DNA of 64,000 bases from Bilabrum cf. latius (Eukaryota > Bigyra: Bicosoecida > Bigyra > Bicosoecida): contig OZ237737.1 of assembly GCA_965178125.1 (NCBI GenBank), positions 868,001-932,000 on the forward strand. The letters are read 5' to 3'. Under the pieces are notes generated by a model. That model did no database searches, was not told the DNA's origin, and saw nothing but the letters and a program-made list of their open reading frames with translations. Shown piece after piece: positions 13,301 to 26,408 of this stretch; position 1 is the stretch's first letter, and each line of letters opens with the position of its first letter. The translations under genes and the position numbers were made by a program.

Positions 13301-16300
13301 TCTACAACCTGACCGATGGCTACTAGGATGACAATGGCAACACGCTGTTTTACATCAGCGGCTGCAGCGGTCAGGTGTACCTGGCACGTGGACGCACCCT
13401 CGACTACGAGACTGACCCTGTCAAGTTCATCACGGTGCGTGCCACCCCCTTGCAGCAGCCCGAGCAGGGATCCGAGTTCCGCATCCCGGTGTACCTGATC
13501 GACGTGGACGAGCCCCCGCTGTTCATTGAGCAGATGAACTTCACCCAGGCGATCCGGACTGTGCCCGAGAACGCTGCCCCTGGGTCTGCCTTCCCCGACG
13601 CGAAGCTGACGGCTATTGACCCCGAGGGCAAGGACGAGGACACGGAGTACTCGATCTTCTCGATGGACCAGGACGCTGAGGTGGGTGGCCCCGATGGAGA
13701 GCCCCTGTTCACGATCGACCCTGATGACGGCACACTGCACGTGGGTCCTGCCGGCGGGCTGAGCTTCGAGCGCTTCAGCGAGTACAAGCTGCAAGTGCGG
13801 GCCACTTCGAAGGTGAATGCCGCTATCTTCTCCCAGATGGCTGTGACGATCCGCCTGGAGGACCGCAACGATGCCCCGATGTTCCCCGAGGACATCCAGG
13901 AGATCACGGCTCGCTTCTCGCAGCTGGCCGACATGGCCTGGATCGGCACCGACACGATCGCTGTGGAGGACGAGGACGTGAACTCGACTGTGTTCGTGCA
14001 GCTGCTGCAGAGCTCCACCGGAGTGGTGCATCGCGACCTTCCCGGGCCTGGCTCCGACATCACCCGCAAGAACTACGTGGGCATCGAGGGTGGAGAGCCT
14101 GGCAACGCCACCGCTGGTCGCTTCTACTGGACTGAGGCACCCAACGCGACCGCCGACATCAGTTGGACGGACCAGATCTACGATGGACAGTTCGTGCGCC
14201 TGGTGTACACCGTGAAGGTGAACGCCACTGACAACTACGGGGCCACGACGATCGGCGACGTGCGCATCATCCTGGTGTCCGACGAGAGCGGCGGCACTGA
14301 CAGGCCGCTGGTGGAGTCCGTGACTATGCCGACTGGCACCGCCTTGACCACGTCTGGTGGCGAGACCCTGCGTTTCGCCGGATCTCGCTTCTCGCGGGCC
14401 ACTGGCTTCCGTGTGGTGGGCACGAACGCGATCGGACGCAGGTACGAGACCACCAGCTGCACTGCGACCGATGACAACACCCTGGACTGCACGTCTCCCG
14501 AGGGCACTGGTTTGTGCAACTGGGTTGTGTACGCGATGGTGAATGGCGAGGAGATCCGCAGCTTTGCCATCGGGCGGATGGAGTTCACGTACCAGGCTCC
14601 CAACATCACAGCCGTGACCATGGACCAGGTGGCCATCGATGCAGGTGGGCTGAACACCAAGGGCGTGGGCTCCGGGTCTTCGCATGAGCTGAACAGCAAG
14701 TTCGTGATCACTGGCACTGACCTGGGCAGCGACCCGCAGGCTGTGATGGTGTACGTGGGGCGGGTGACCCCCTCCTCTAGCGAGTACCGGTTCGTGTCAA
14801 CATCAATCGAGAGTGCCGACCATGACTCTCTGCTTGTGGGTGCCCCTGAGGGCATCGGTGCTGAGCTGCACATCCGGGTATCTGTGGGCGGGCTCTTTGT
14901 CGATGCACCCGACAGGCAGACTGTGACGTACGCTCCTCCTCGCGTGATCAGCCTGCGCTCTGGTATCACGAGCTCGTACACGTACAACCACAACATGGAG
15001 CCGGAAGGGTGGTCGTGGGAGGCCGAGTACCAGACTAGGTACGACCAGGAGATCGCCCGTGGCGACACTCATGAGCAGGCACATGCTGATGCCACCAGCT
15101 ACGCTGACTCGAGGCGCATCTGGAACCGGTTCATCATCACCGGCGAGAACTTCGGTCCCATGCAGGTGCTTGGAGCTGAGACTAGGCCGCTCGTGTACTT
15201 CGGCCCCGACTGCTCCAGGCAGTTTGAGCTGCTGAGCTGCGAGCTGACCCAGGCGTCCACCCAGATCACGTGCGAGGGATACACGCGCGGTGCTGGCGCC
15301 CGACACGGCCTCTCTGTCACGATCACCGACAACACGAACGTGGTGCTTGCGCCTGACATCCTGCAGGACGAGCAGTGCAGCCACGAGGAGAGCACGCTGC
15401 CGTCGACCAACATCGTGTACCGGACCAGGTCGCTGTCGTACCGGCCGCCCCAGGTGTACCAGCTCATCAACCCGCCTCAGCAGGGCAACACTGCCGGTGG
15501 CGATGTGGTGCGCATCCGTGGCCGGTACTTCGGCAACCCCAGCTCCGACCTGCCCGTGACGGCGTACTACGGCCCTGACCCCGTGTACCGCTGGCCCAAC
15601 TACCCCGGCGACCAGCTGAAGGCGACTGCCGGTACTGAGTCCATCGAGGCGTCCACCTGTGTGGTGCGCAGCGATGACATCATTGACTGCCAGATGGCAG
15701 CTCTGCCTGAGTGGATGGACGCCAACGGCCCGCATGCATGGACCGTGGAGGTGGGTGGCCAGGTGGCTCTGTGGAGCCGTGGCTTCACCCGGTACGGTTT
15801 CCCCACTGTGACTGGGCTGACCGGCGAGGGTGCTGTGCGCGCCAACACCACGGGTAGCCAGAAGGTGGTGATCGATGGCCGCAACTTCGGTCCCGTGGTG
15901 CCCGACACGGTGAACTACATCGCGCAGGTGGCAGACCCGGGAGGCATGAACTCTACCTACGAGGGTCGCGTGAACGTGTCGCTGGCCCAGGGCCTGACCA
16001 TGGCCCCTGCGCCCGCTCTGGGTGATGGCTCTGGCCTGGTGGTGCTGGACCCCCGTCGCGACTGCGTGATGACACAGGCGCACTACCAGCTGGAGTGTAT
16101 GACCCTGCCTGGCGCTGGTCGCGCCCTTGAGTGGATCGTGGTGGTGAATGGCGAGCGGTCTCGTGTGCCCCAGGCATCGTACAAGGCCCCGACCGTGAAC
16201 GAGATCATGATGCCCGGCACACCCACGGACCGTCGTGTGGAGGACGCTGATTCGGCTGGTGGAACCTGGGTGCTGGTGACTGGTCAGAACTTGGGCCCCC

Positions 16301-19300
16301 CCACCCGTGAGATGTACGACCCCGAGCAGTCGTCCGGTGCGATGGTGCAGTGGGTGGAGTACGGCAAGACCGCGACTGGCGAGTGGAACAGCGCACTGAA
16401 CTACACGGTTATCTCCCATGAGCAGATCATGGTGCAGCTGGGCCCCGGCATCGGGCGTGACTTCCAGATTCGCGTGTCTGTGGCCGACCAGGTGAGCGAG
16501 GCGAGCGGTGATGGCGGCAACGACCCCCGTGGTACGTTCGACTTCAGCCTGCCCACGCCGCTGTACGTGACCCCGAATGTGGGCAATCCCAAGCCCATGC
16601 CTTGGAACTCGGAGACCCTGGTGATGTTCGCCAGGCATTTGCCGCCGGCCAGCGACCCCACTTCCGCCGTGGTTGGCCTGTGGGACCCGAGCTTCCCCCC
16701 TCGCCCTGCCTCTCTGGATGATGACTCCATCCCCGATGACGACGAGGGCAAGACTCAGGACCGCGAGCAGTACGAGCAGGCCGTGCGGAGCTACCTGGGC
16801 TCGCTGGTGCCCATCCATGCCGAGCAGCTGGTGAACGATTCCGCCGCTTGCGTGTTCGTGGACACCCTGGACCGCGGTACGGTGAACAACCTGTGGCAGC
16901 AGTACGATGTCGGTGGGAAGGTGGCTGGGTACCAGTCGGGCCAGGGCCTGCCCCTGGACGTGGGCGCTGTGCGTGTGGTGGTGCCTCCTGGGTTCGGCCG
17001 GGGCCACGTGCTTGGCCTGGGCCTCGTGGGCATGGACGCTGCGACCGGCATGGTGGCTACGAACGCCGAGGTGGAGTCCCGGTCTGACTGGGAAAGCCTG
17101 AAGCAGTTCCACTACAATGAGCCGGAGCTGGACTTCCCCGAAATGACCACCGTGGCTGTGTCTGGCGACGATGAGCTCAAGCTACAGGCCACCCGTGCCT
17201 TCGGTGGACAGCCTTCAGAAGCTGATTCGTTCTCTCGCAACATCTGGGAGGTCACGCTACGCGGCCAGAGGCTGTCGGACTGGTTCGAGCTGCTTCCCGA
17301 CCAGGACGCCGGTGCCACGGAGACCCCGTACCGGCTGATCACGCTGGAGCCCGGGCCGGATCACATGGAGCCTGTGCCTGGCGGAAACCCTGTGGCCGAG
17401 GGCCGCACGCTGATGTTCTACAAGGGCAACTTCGCCGAGGACACTGCCGGTGGCAACGTGAGCGCTTCTGGTTGGGTCTCGCACGTGCAGCAGACGCAGC
17501 TGCCCGCTGATCAGCGCGAGTTCCAGCTGATCGCGTGGCGCGATGACATGATCAGGCTGTGGGTGCGCGCCGGCACCTTCACGGTGCGTGCTGTGGTGGA
17601 GACGACGAACAAGCTGGACGAGGTGAAGGGCACCGTGCCCGCCACCGAGCACACGTACACGACCAAGGACGTGGTGGTATCTCAGGAGGCTCCCATCATC
17701 TCGGACCTCGTGGGCCAGCCCCCGGGCGGGTACCCCACGACGGGCGAGGGGCACGTGCTGGGCCTCGCCTTGCCGTTCCGGTCGCTCACATCGCAGGACG
17801 AGAAGGGCGTGCTTGCGCTGTTTGGCAACGACTGTGACGAGGTCAACTACAACGACCAGCGGATGTGCAATGGCCGTCTGCTGAACCGCCGCCAGGTCAC
17901 GACCAGCCCCATCACTGCTCCCGAGCCGGTGATCTACGCTGACCCCCTCACTGGTGTGACGTACGAGCCCGACACGACTCCTGGTGCCGAGTCTCAGTCT
18001 CGCTTCGTGGCCGAGGGCAGCGGTGCTGCCACCTTCGTGCGCGCTGCCTGCGAGGCGTACTACCAGGCAACTACCTCAGCGGCACCTCAGCTGGAGGACC
18101 TGTGCTTCTTCTGGGTACGTGTGCCGGCAGGGCAGGGCCGTGCTGTGTCCGTGCGCGTGTATGCCGGCACCCAGCTGTCTCCCGCCGTGACCATCGACTA
18201 CGCCGAGCCCGTGGTGACCGCCATCGAGGTGGATGGCACTGCCTTCGCCGGTACGTCGGCTGCCAACGCGGCCACGTTCCCGTCGACCGGTGGGGCCATC
18301 GTGCTTCAGGGCCACAACTTCGGCATGAAGGCCACCGTGACATTCGGCGATTCGTACTCGCTGGTGGCGTGCAGCCAGGCTGCCATGACGAACAACTTCG
18401 TGGGCTTCAGCTCAAGTGATTGCGATGCCACCATCACCATGGACTCTGCCACCTCCGGCATGGCTCGCATCACGGTGGATGCTCCTCGCGGCCAGGGCGC
18501 ATACGATGAGCTGGTGCTGGTGGTGGACCACGGCCTGGGCCACGACTCTGACCCTGTGCGCTTCAAGTACGAGATGCCTATGATCTCGAGCGTGGTGCTG
18601 GCCACGGAAGATGCCGGGGATGTGGAGCAGTCCATGTTCGGATCTCTGGGAGCCCGCGATGTGGAGGTGGGCCAGGACAGCCAGGGCAATCCCTTCACGA
18701 ACGGATACCGCGTGCCCACCACTGGCATCGACCTGGATGACCAGCACTACCAGGCTCTGGACAGGTATGGCGTGAAGGCAGATCTGTGGATCGTGATCCG
18801 CGGGTCTGGTCTCGGCCAGTACCACCCCCTGGTGTACCCCGTGGACGAGTCAGCGCGCGTGTACATCGGGCGCAACGATGCCGCCGGCGAGATGGAGGTG
18901 GACAGCATGTACGTGGTGCGCGACATCACGACTGAGGGCGCGGGTGAGTCTCTGATCGCCGTGCCTCTGCCCGAGGGCGGTGGTGCCGACTACTACGTGC
19001 GCGTGGTGGTGGCAGGCCAGGAGTCCAACGTCTACACGGGTGCGTTCAGCTATGCCCGGCCCGTGATCCAGTCTGTGGAGGTGATCACGTCTGCCATGAG
19101 CGATGGCTCGCTGCCCGCCGTGTCGAGCAACTCCCTGACTGTGTCTGCTCAGACCCTGTCTTTCAGTAGCTCCGGCGGATTCCTGGAGGCGCCCCCCACG
19201 GGAGGTGCTGTGGTGCGCATCCGTGGGCGCAACTTCGGCCGCCAGGTGCTTGCCCAGGCCGACTCGCAGGGCCGCGAGACCGGCAAGGTGCAGTGCGCGT

Positions 19301-22300
19301 TCCTGAGCCACATCGACCCTCCCCCAAGCTGGGTGCCTACCTCTGGTGCCAGGCCCATCCCCACGTGCGATGGTGCCGAGACGTACATGGGCGAGGGCGA
19401 GGCCTTCACGAACAGCACTGACCCGTCTAGCCCGAGTCCCCAGTCCGTGACGTGGAGCCACACGACCGTGGAGATGACCATCCCCGAGGGCATCGGATAC
19501 CGTGTGGTGCTGCTGGCCGCTCGTGGTGGCGCACTGGCCTCCCTGGAGCCGCAGGCATCGACCTTCACTCCTTCGGGTGTGATCATCCCCGGCTGGAACG
19601 ACCCGGACACGACCCCTGCCCTGGTGCCCCGCGCCGTGCCTCTGCGGTTCGCGCCTCCTCAGCTGAGCGGCCTGACGTACTACGTGCCCGAGGGCGAGGC
19701 CACTGGCAAGGACGTGGGCGAGGATGCACTGACTCGCATGAGCGCCGCACATACTCGCGGATCGACCGTGGTGCTGGAGGGCCGCAGCTTCGGCCCCGAC
19801 ACCGTACTGGACGAGCTGACCAACTCGGAGACCGAGGACGTGTTCCAGGAGCTGGCCCAGCCCCGCAGCCTGCCTCTGGGTGCCGCGCACCGTGCGCCCA
19901 TGGACCATGTGCGTGTGCTTGTCGGCGGTGGCTGCCGCACGGACAGCATGGAGTGGTCTGCGACGAGTGTGGACGTGCGCCGCGACGTGGTGGACGGGCT
20001 GATTCCCGCCCACTGGGCTGCCGAGGACGAGGTGATCCAGGAGGTGCGCAGCTGCATGCCTCGCGGTGTGGAGGAGCGCACTGACACGAGTATGCGTGTG
20101 GTTGTGCCGCCTGGTGTGGGAGCCAGCAAGCAGGTGTCTGTGGAGGTGGTGCGCGCTGCACCTCTCCGCCTGAGTCCGTCTCTGGTGGTGCCCATGTCGC
20201 AGGCACCTCCCCTGTCGTCGTCCAGCTCTGGCTCATCCATGGTGACGTACGAGTACCGTGACCCGGAGCCCACCCGTGTGGATCCTGGCTACATGTACAT
20301 CACGAACTCTGCCCAGATCGGAGCCGCTGCCGAGCCCGAGGACATCGTGGTGTTTGGCCGGTATCTGGGTCGCTTCGAGGACGAGCGGTCTGTGCGCAGG
20401 CCTGCGAACGACTCGTTCCAGAACGTGCGATACGTGCAGGACGGCTGGAACCTGGAGCTGGCCATCAACGTGACCAGCATGTACACTCAGGACGACCTTG
20501 AGTTCGACATCGGTGCGCCTGAGGGCGAGGCAGCCGAGGGCAGGCGTCTGCAGGTGACCGAGAACGCCACGCTGGCGATGCACGTGAACTGCTCCGACGT
20601 GGTGGCCCGTGTGGAGAAGGGCCAGGGAGGCCGCGGGCAGCCCGAGGCGTGGGAGGATGCCATCCGCTGCCCCGCGCTTCGCACCGACCTGCTGACCGCC
20701 GGTCCCAAGGCTGTGAGCGTGCGCGTTGGCTCGCTGGAGGGCGAGCTGTCGGCCGAGAGCTCGAACAAGCTGATCGTGGGCTGCGACTTTGGGTACTTCG
20801 GTGGTGTGGGCGAGACGTGCCTGCAGTGCCCTGTGACCCGTCAGGGCGAGATGGTGGGTGCCATGTGCGCCGGCTACGACTCTGAGACTGACTCGCACAC
20901 GTACCCGGTGTCTCGCCGTGGCTGGTACGACCTGAAGACCCCTGATGAGCTGTCCATCTGCCCCGTGACTGGTGGGCAGCGCGGCGATGAGGTGGCTCGT
21001 GGTGTGTGCGTCGTGCCTTGCGTGCCCGCCGAGGCTTGCATGGGCGACAACACGTGCGCCGAGGGCTACGAGTCTAAGGCTCCTTCGTTCAGGTGCGCCG
21101 CGTGCGCCGAGGGCTACTACAAGAAGGCCGGCGTGTGCGCCAAGTGCCCCGACAACCCGTGGGTGGTGATCGTGGCGTTCATCATCGCTGCTGCCTGCGC
21201 CGGTGGCATGGGCCTGTGGCTGAACTCGACCAACATCAACATCGCCATCCTGTCGATCGGTGTGGACTGGTTCCAGGTGGTGTCTCTGTTCGCCAACGCC
21301 CGCATCAAGTACCCGCCTGTGCTGGACGACCTGCTGACGTACATGTCTGCGTTCAACCTGAACATCTCCCTTGCCGTGCCCGAGTGCATCAGCCCGAACG
21401 TCGGGTGGGAGCAGAAGTTCTACTTCACCATCGCATTCCCGCTGGCCGTTGGCGCCATGCTGTTCCTTGCTTTCGCCAGCTTCGCGCTGTACAAGTACCT
21501 GGTGCTGGGTCGCAGCGACAAGCACTCTACTTTCTCGCATGTGAACAAGCTGATCTCTGGCGGCATCATCGTGTGCTACTTCCTGTACCTGTTCGTGACT
21601 GCCACGCTGATGGAGGCGCTGAACTGCATCAAGGTGGACGACTCGGATCCGAACACGTACATGCTGGTGGGTGACCTGGAGCCATGCTACGAGCCCGGGG
21701 GGCTGCACATGCGTGTGTTCCCTATCGCCATTGTGTTTATGCTGCTGTACACGTTCGGCTTCCCCGCCATCCTGGGCTACGTGCTGTGGAGCAACCGGGA
21801 GCGCATCATGGAGGACCAGCTGCTGCGCGCCAAGGGCCTGGGGTACGACCGCATCAGCAACCCCCGCGCGTACGATCTTCGCAGGTCGATCGAGCGGTCG
21901 TACTTCGCGTTCCGTCCCGAGTACGCCGCCGGCACGATGGGCTTCAACTCTTGGATCGTGGTGATCCTGGCCCGCAAGGCACTGATCGCCATCACATCGC
22001 TGGTGTGGGCGAACAACTCGTCGCTGCAGCTGTCCGTGAGTCTGCTTGTGCTGCTGTGCGCGTACGCCATGCAGGTGTACCACCAGCCGTACATGGCCCC
22101 CGCCGACCGCGAGGAGACTCTGCGCCATACCATGATCCTGGCCCTGGAGGACGAGCACAGCATCTGGGCCAAGCTGCAGAAGAACGTGAAGGAGGTGGAG
22201 AAGCGCCTGCAGAAGACCGGGCAGAAGACCGACTGGTCGCGCCCGAACCAGTCCGTGCGATACTCGAACCCCGTGGCCCAGGCCATGGGCTCCGTGGCCG

Positions 22301-23229
22301 TGGGCATGTTCTCGTGGAACACGCTGGAGTCGGGCCTGCTGTTCTCTGCTCTGCTGATCAACCTGTCCGGCATCTGCTTCAACGCGATCCAGACTCAGTG
22401 CGAGATCGAGAACAACTGCGACTTCTTCCAGCCTCAGGTGGACACTCTGCTTGGCCTGGTGCTGACGCTAATCTTCTCTTCCATCTTCTACTTCATCTTC
22501 GTGCTGGTGACGGAGATCTCGTACATGTACCAGGAGGAGATGGTGCGCCGCGGCAAGATGCGGCCGGACGAGCTGCAGACGCTGCCCGAGCAGATCATGG
22601 TGTGCTGCGGCTGCGCCGACGAGAACGCGCAGGCTCTGCTGGTGAAGCAGCGCAACATGAAGAACTCCAAGAAGGGCTCCTCCAAGCGCAAGCTCGTGGC
22701 CGATGCACTCGAGGCGCAGGAGGGCGAGCCCGCGGACGCCGACATGTCCGCCAACCCGATCTTCAAGCGGCTGGCCGAGAACGCCGAGAAGGACGCCGCC
22801 GCCAAGAAGGAGGACGCGGAAGACGGGCCCGTGATCGAGGAGATCCCCGACGCGGATGGGCGCGGTGTGACCGAGGCGGAGGCCCAGGAGATCCGGGAGC
22901 GCGCCCAGGTGGTGCTGCAGATGCGCAACCCGCCGAGCGGCGCATCGTGGGAGCAGATCCGCAGCAACTACGTGAACCTGTCCAAGCACATCGAGGAGCT
23001 GGCCCGTCAGATGCGCCGCGCAGGCGTGCAGGGACGGCGCGGATCGAGCTTGGAGACAGCCGCGGCAGGTGCTCGCCGCGGCCGCGCCGGAGGCAGGCGC
23101 GTCGGTGGCGGTGCTCGCGGTGGGGAGGGACGCAAGGCCTTTGGCCAGATGCAGACCACCTCCACCAGCGGGGCCACTGCTGACGGCGGTATGGTGAACC
23201 CCATGGCTGCCAAGAAGGGGGGCAAGTGA
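10382..23229 (+). CDS. Giant TIG/cadherin multi-pass receptor, copy 2 (complete, six exons)
   Basis: Exons are 10382-10493, 10639-10712, 10804-10856, 11028-11112, 11205-11474 and 11569-23229, giving 4084 aa. Each junction is supported by a matching junction in copy 3 with the same phase and similar protein. Order of parts: signal peptide (exon 1), a concanavalin/LamG-like fold (exons 4-6, ending RLRSYLGTKWG), a sushi-like Cys module (about 293-350), a second lectin-like region, another Cys module (about 676-739), and cadherin-type repeats (about 743-1100, with the calcium motif EDRNDAP). Then come about 12 IPT/TIG domains (about 1106-3260), a GCC2/GCC3-like Cys-rich stalk (about 3266-3395), about nine membrane segments (about 3395-3855) and a basic Arg/Gly-rich tail. 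In-frame TAGs at 10710-10712 and 13324-13326 are Gln; the stop is TGA. It is probably a plasma-membrane adhesion receptor. The multi-pass module is not a family I can name. Confidence 0.88.
10494..10638 (+). other. Intron 1 of receptor copy 2
   Basis: Donor GTGAGG, acceptor TTTCGCAG, phase 1. It joins the signal-peptide exon to a segment whose translation (YPSTWKSWRGRT) is shared with copy 3 across the same junction. Confidence 0.8.
10713..10803 (+). other. Intron 2 of receptor copy 2
   Basis: Donor GTGAGT directly after a TAG codon, acceptor TGTCGCAG, phase 0. Copy 3 has the equivalent junction, also directly after TAG. Confidence 0.8.
10857..11027 (+). other. Intron 3 of receptor copy 2
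   Basis: Donor GTAAGT, acceptor GCTCGCAG, phase 2. It defines a 53-base micro-exon (10804-10856) that has a 53-base counterpart in copy 3; both end in CQP and join to GMFFDWSG. Confidence 0.8.
11113..11204 (+). other. Intron 4 of receptor copy 2
   Basis: Donor GTGAGA, acceptor ACTCGCAG, phase 0. It joins the GMFFDWSG exon to the GHIIYVVGSSWY exon, as in copy 3. Confidence 0.8.
11475..11568 (+). other. Intron 5 of receptor copy 2
   Basis: Donor GTGAGA, acceptor TCTCGCAG, phase 0. Downstream lies the single 11,661-base last exon. Confidence 0.8.
12313..23229 (+). repeat. Inverted-repeat arm A (pairs with 50653-61569)
   Basis: Every base p of this arm lines up with base 73882-p on the minus strand, with no length change over 10.9 kb. 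Examples are TAG 13324 with TAG 60558 and CAG 12607 with TAG 61275. Identity is very high from about 12700 onward. It lies inside the last exon of copies 2 and 3. The part from 18363 is also present as a direct repeat at 1-4867. Confidence 0.9.
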
Positions 23230-23729
23230 GTTGAGTGCTTGTCCCGGTGCTGGCTGTGATCGATTAGGTGCTTTGCGCTTGATCGTCGCAGCTGTGCATC
23301 AAAACCGAGGAGCGGCTAGCGTCGTTGACGTTGAGCGGAGGTAGTACGACAGCGCTTGGTGAATGAAATGCCTCACTGTCTCTAACCCTGGTGGTCAGAG
23401 GCAGGCGGGCTTTCGCCTAGAGTTGCCAGGAATCTCATTGCCCGCGTCTGATTGCGACGCTAGCAAGCTCCACCCCATCGCATTGTGCTCGCTTGTGCTT
23501 GAGCCCTTGCTGTTTGCTTTCGTTTTTTGTGTGCCTTTCTGCAACCCATTAGGGATACACAGATCATTTGCTCATCACCACAGCAAGGCGCGTGCATCAT
23601 TACTGATTCCTGGACAATCCACACATGAGTTTGGTGACCGAACCGGGGCTCACTAAACGCACCTTACGTTTGGAACTATTGCTAAATCGGATCCATTGAG
23701 ATCCTAGCTTCGAAACACTATATCCGAGC
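23230..23729. other. Intergenic region after receptor copy 2
   Basis: The first ~235 bases are the duplicated 3' flank shared with 4868-5105. The remainder up to the beta-helix start codon has no recognisable gene or element. A 97-codon open frame at 23363 has no family resemblance and is not called. Confidence 0.55.
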
Positions 23730-26408
23730 ATGGTGGCTTCTATGGTCCCTGCTGCATTGCTCATGTTGTATGTACTCTAGGTGGTTGTATCTCTAGATGT
23801 TTTTGTGGATTCACGGGTCGGTGATCCCCTCAGTAATGGCACGTCGGAAGAAGCTCCGATTCCCTCCGCAAGGTTAGCTTGCCTTGTGCAAACTGAACAG
23901 CCTGTGCAATTACACTTCAGAAGAGACTAGAAGCATGTGTGGGATTCGTGCCTGGCTCGGCTCAATGTAGCCTCTGTCGACTCATACGGTACTGGCATCG
24001 ACGCTGTCTTGCAAGGCTCCGTTTAGCTGCAAAATTGGACATCTGTGCCTGGCAGCCTTGCCTTATGGAAGTCCAGGGTCTCAGCTCCGTCTACAATTTC
24101 AAGTAGATTGGCGCGGCCCTAGCCGCAGCTCTTTGCAAACGGTGTAGCGCTCGAATCCGCAAAACTGCCGAACACGGGAATCTTTCGGGTGTCAACTTCA
24201 GAGCCGCCACTAAGATTTACGTCTGAAAACTTAACCGGGGTGACAGCAGGATCTCTTGCTGGGGCTACGGTGAGGCTCAGGTTCAGCTCGTACTAGCATT
24301 CTTCCCCGGCAGTGAAGGACAACGACCATGACGGGACCATCGAGGTGGAGCCTGCGTCGTACCAGACCAGTGCGAGCCCTGGGTTCGGATTCTACCTGGA
24401 TGGTCTTAAGAGCTTCATCGATGTCGATGGGGAGTGGGCGATCGAACGCGTCAAGGCCGAAGCATCGGTAGGTGCGGCAGTTGACGCGGACGTCTTTCTG
24501 CAATGGCCCCACGATCCATCAGCACTCGATGTGCGGCTCACAGTGCACGATGGCATTTCCCTGCAGGCTCCGTGCAATGGAAGCAGCGTAAAGAACGTCA
24601 AACTCGAACAGTTTCTCGTGCAAGGGGTGCAGGCAGGCGTGTGCGATGCAGTCACCATCGAAAACGTGACCATGGCAAGCACTGGGTGGTACGGCGTCAA
24701 CATGTCGCGCAACGCGACGAATCCAACCATCCGAAGCGTTGCAATTGACAAAGTGCAAGCCCTCGGGGTCTTGATGGAGGGAACTGGCCTCAAGATGGCC
24801 GGCACGAATGTCACCAATGTGTCGATGGTGGAGGGCTACGGTGTCCCTGCCGGTCTCGGACTGAGCGCGATCGGGATCAACTCGGGCGAGTATTCTGACA
24901 TATCCGGCTGCAGAGTCGAGCGCATCGGATACCATGGGATCTCGATGGGGTCTCATTCGTCGTACCGGATGAACTTTATCAGTCACGTGGTCGAGCGCGG
25001 CAACGACGGGGGCGGCTTCTACCAGTGGTCCAACGCCCCTCCCTACGACGGCGGCAACCTTACAATCGAAGACAACATCGTTCTGTATGCCCTCGGTAAC
25101 ACAACGCTGATGCCTCCAAGCGGGCAGTCATATCAGTGGGGTAGAAACATCTACACGGATGATCGAATCCACGACGTTGTGGTCCGAGGCAACACGCTGG
25201 CGTTCAGCGGCAACCTCTGCTTGTTTGTGCACGGGGGATACAACATCACCGCGCAGGACAACGTGATGTTCGATTGCAAGAACGCCGGGTTCGGGCTGTA
25301 GGACGAGGTGGACGAGCCTGTGAGGCATACGCTGCTCCAATCGAATGGAATGTTCACCTTCGGGGACGCCACGGACCCCAACGGATCGCCCCTACCGCTG
25401 CAGATGACCTCGGCCAACAACCTGAGCAACTTTGATTTCGGCAACGAAGAAGGGAACCTTTTCTACTCACCTCACTCGAACGGGCTGATCGCCAGACGCA
25501 GGATTGTGGACTTCAGGTATCCGTACCGCGGGCCCATCGCGCAATACGACGGTGTCCAATGGAGCCATCCTTGGGAGCACGGTGACCCGCTGGCACGCGT
25601 GGCTCCGCCCAGCGTGTCTCGAATCGCTGGATCGTTCTCTGGGCTGGGCCCCGAGCTCCTCCCCGACGGGCTCTTCTCGTCCCCCTCTGTCGCCTCCTCG
25701 TGGAAATGCGGCGTGACCGGCACGCGTGGCTGCTCGGTGACCTACGTGAATGCCAGCACGACGGGCAGGGGGATGAGCGCTGGTAAGTTCAGCGTGGGAT
25801 ACGGCATGATTGACCTGTACGCGTACAGCGCTCCTTTGCTGTCGCAGGGGTCCTGGAACGAGGGGGAAAGTGGAGCAGTCGCGGAGATGGCGTGGACCTG
25901 GAACGCAACGGACTCAGTGCTCATCAACGGGACCTTTGAAGCAAACGTGAGGCCGCCCCCCAACGCGGCCTCGCAGACATGGCGCCTGGAGCTTTTCCAG
26001 GGCGACCCGGGGGCACCTTCGTGGAGCTCCGGTTTCTCGGCGGGGGTTTTGGCTCCCGTCGGTGGAGCCGTGCACGAGTTGTCGGCTGTGGTCGGGCTGG
26101 CAGGTGCTCAGCCGGGGCAACCGATTCGCTTCGCACTGCGACTGCCCGACTACTCGTACCAACCGCTGCTTATGTACCGGATTTCGGTCAAGAAGGTGCT
26201 GGACTACAAGCCAGAGTCTGCGTCCAGCCGAAGGGAGCAGCTGGTGTGGAACGATTCGCCACTCGAGACGCGCAGGGTGCCGCTGCCTGATAAGAACGTT
26301 GAATTCGAGTGCCTCTTCGGGAGCTGCTAGCCGGGCAAAATGGTGAGGGGGGAGATTGAACTTCCCCCGATGAAGAGCGCGGTGCTCTTACGGTCCAAGA
26401 ACACGTGA
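23730..26408 (+). CDS. Secreted right-handed beta-helix protein with C-terminal beta-rich domain
   Basis: One 892-aa frame with seven TAG codons read as Gln and a TGA stop at 26406-26408. The ATG at 23730 gives a signal peptide (hydrophobic run about residues 3-22). Mature sequence opens with VFVDSRVGDPLSNGTSEEAP, typical of the first turn of parallel beta-helix (pectate-lyase-fold) enzymes of the 'DSxxGDxxNGTS' type. Helix-turn sequence with many Asn/Ile/Val ladders follows (VTIENVTMAST, GVNMSRNATN, ISGCRVERIGYHGISMG, NLTIEDNIVLY, VVVRGNTLAFSGN, ITAQDNVMFDC). After about residue 600 a separate beta-rich region resembles carbohydrate-binding or jelly-roll modules. A role in binding or cutting polysaccharide outside the cell is likely from the fold; no catalytic residues could be assigned. 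It lies 500 bp after the receptor stop on the same strand. Confidence 0.75.

Noticed and set aside
23363-23656. A 97-codon open frame after receptor copy 2
   Set aside because: It begins at the edge of the duplicated 3' flank, has no family resemblance and no counterpart after copy 1.
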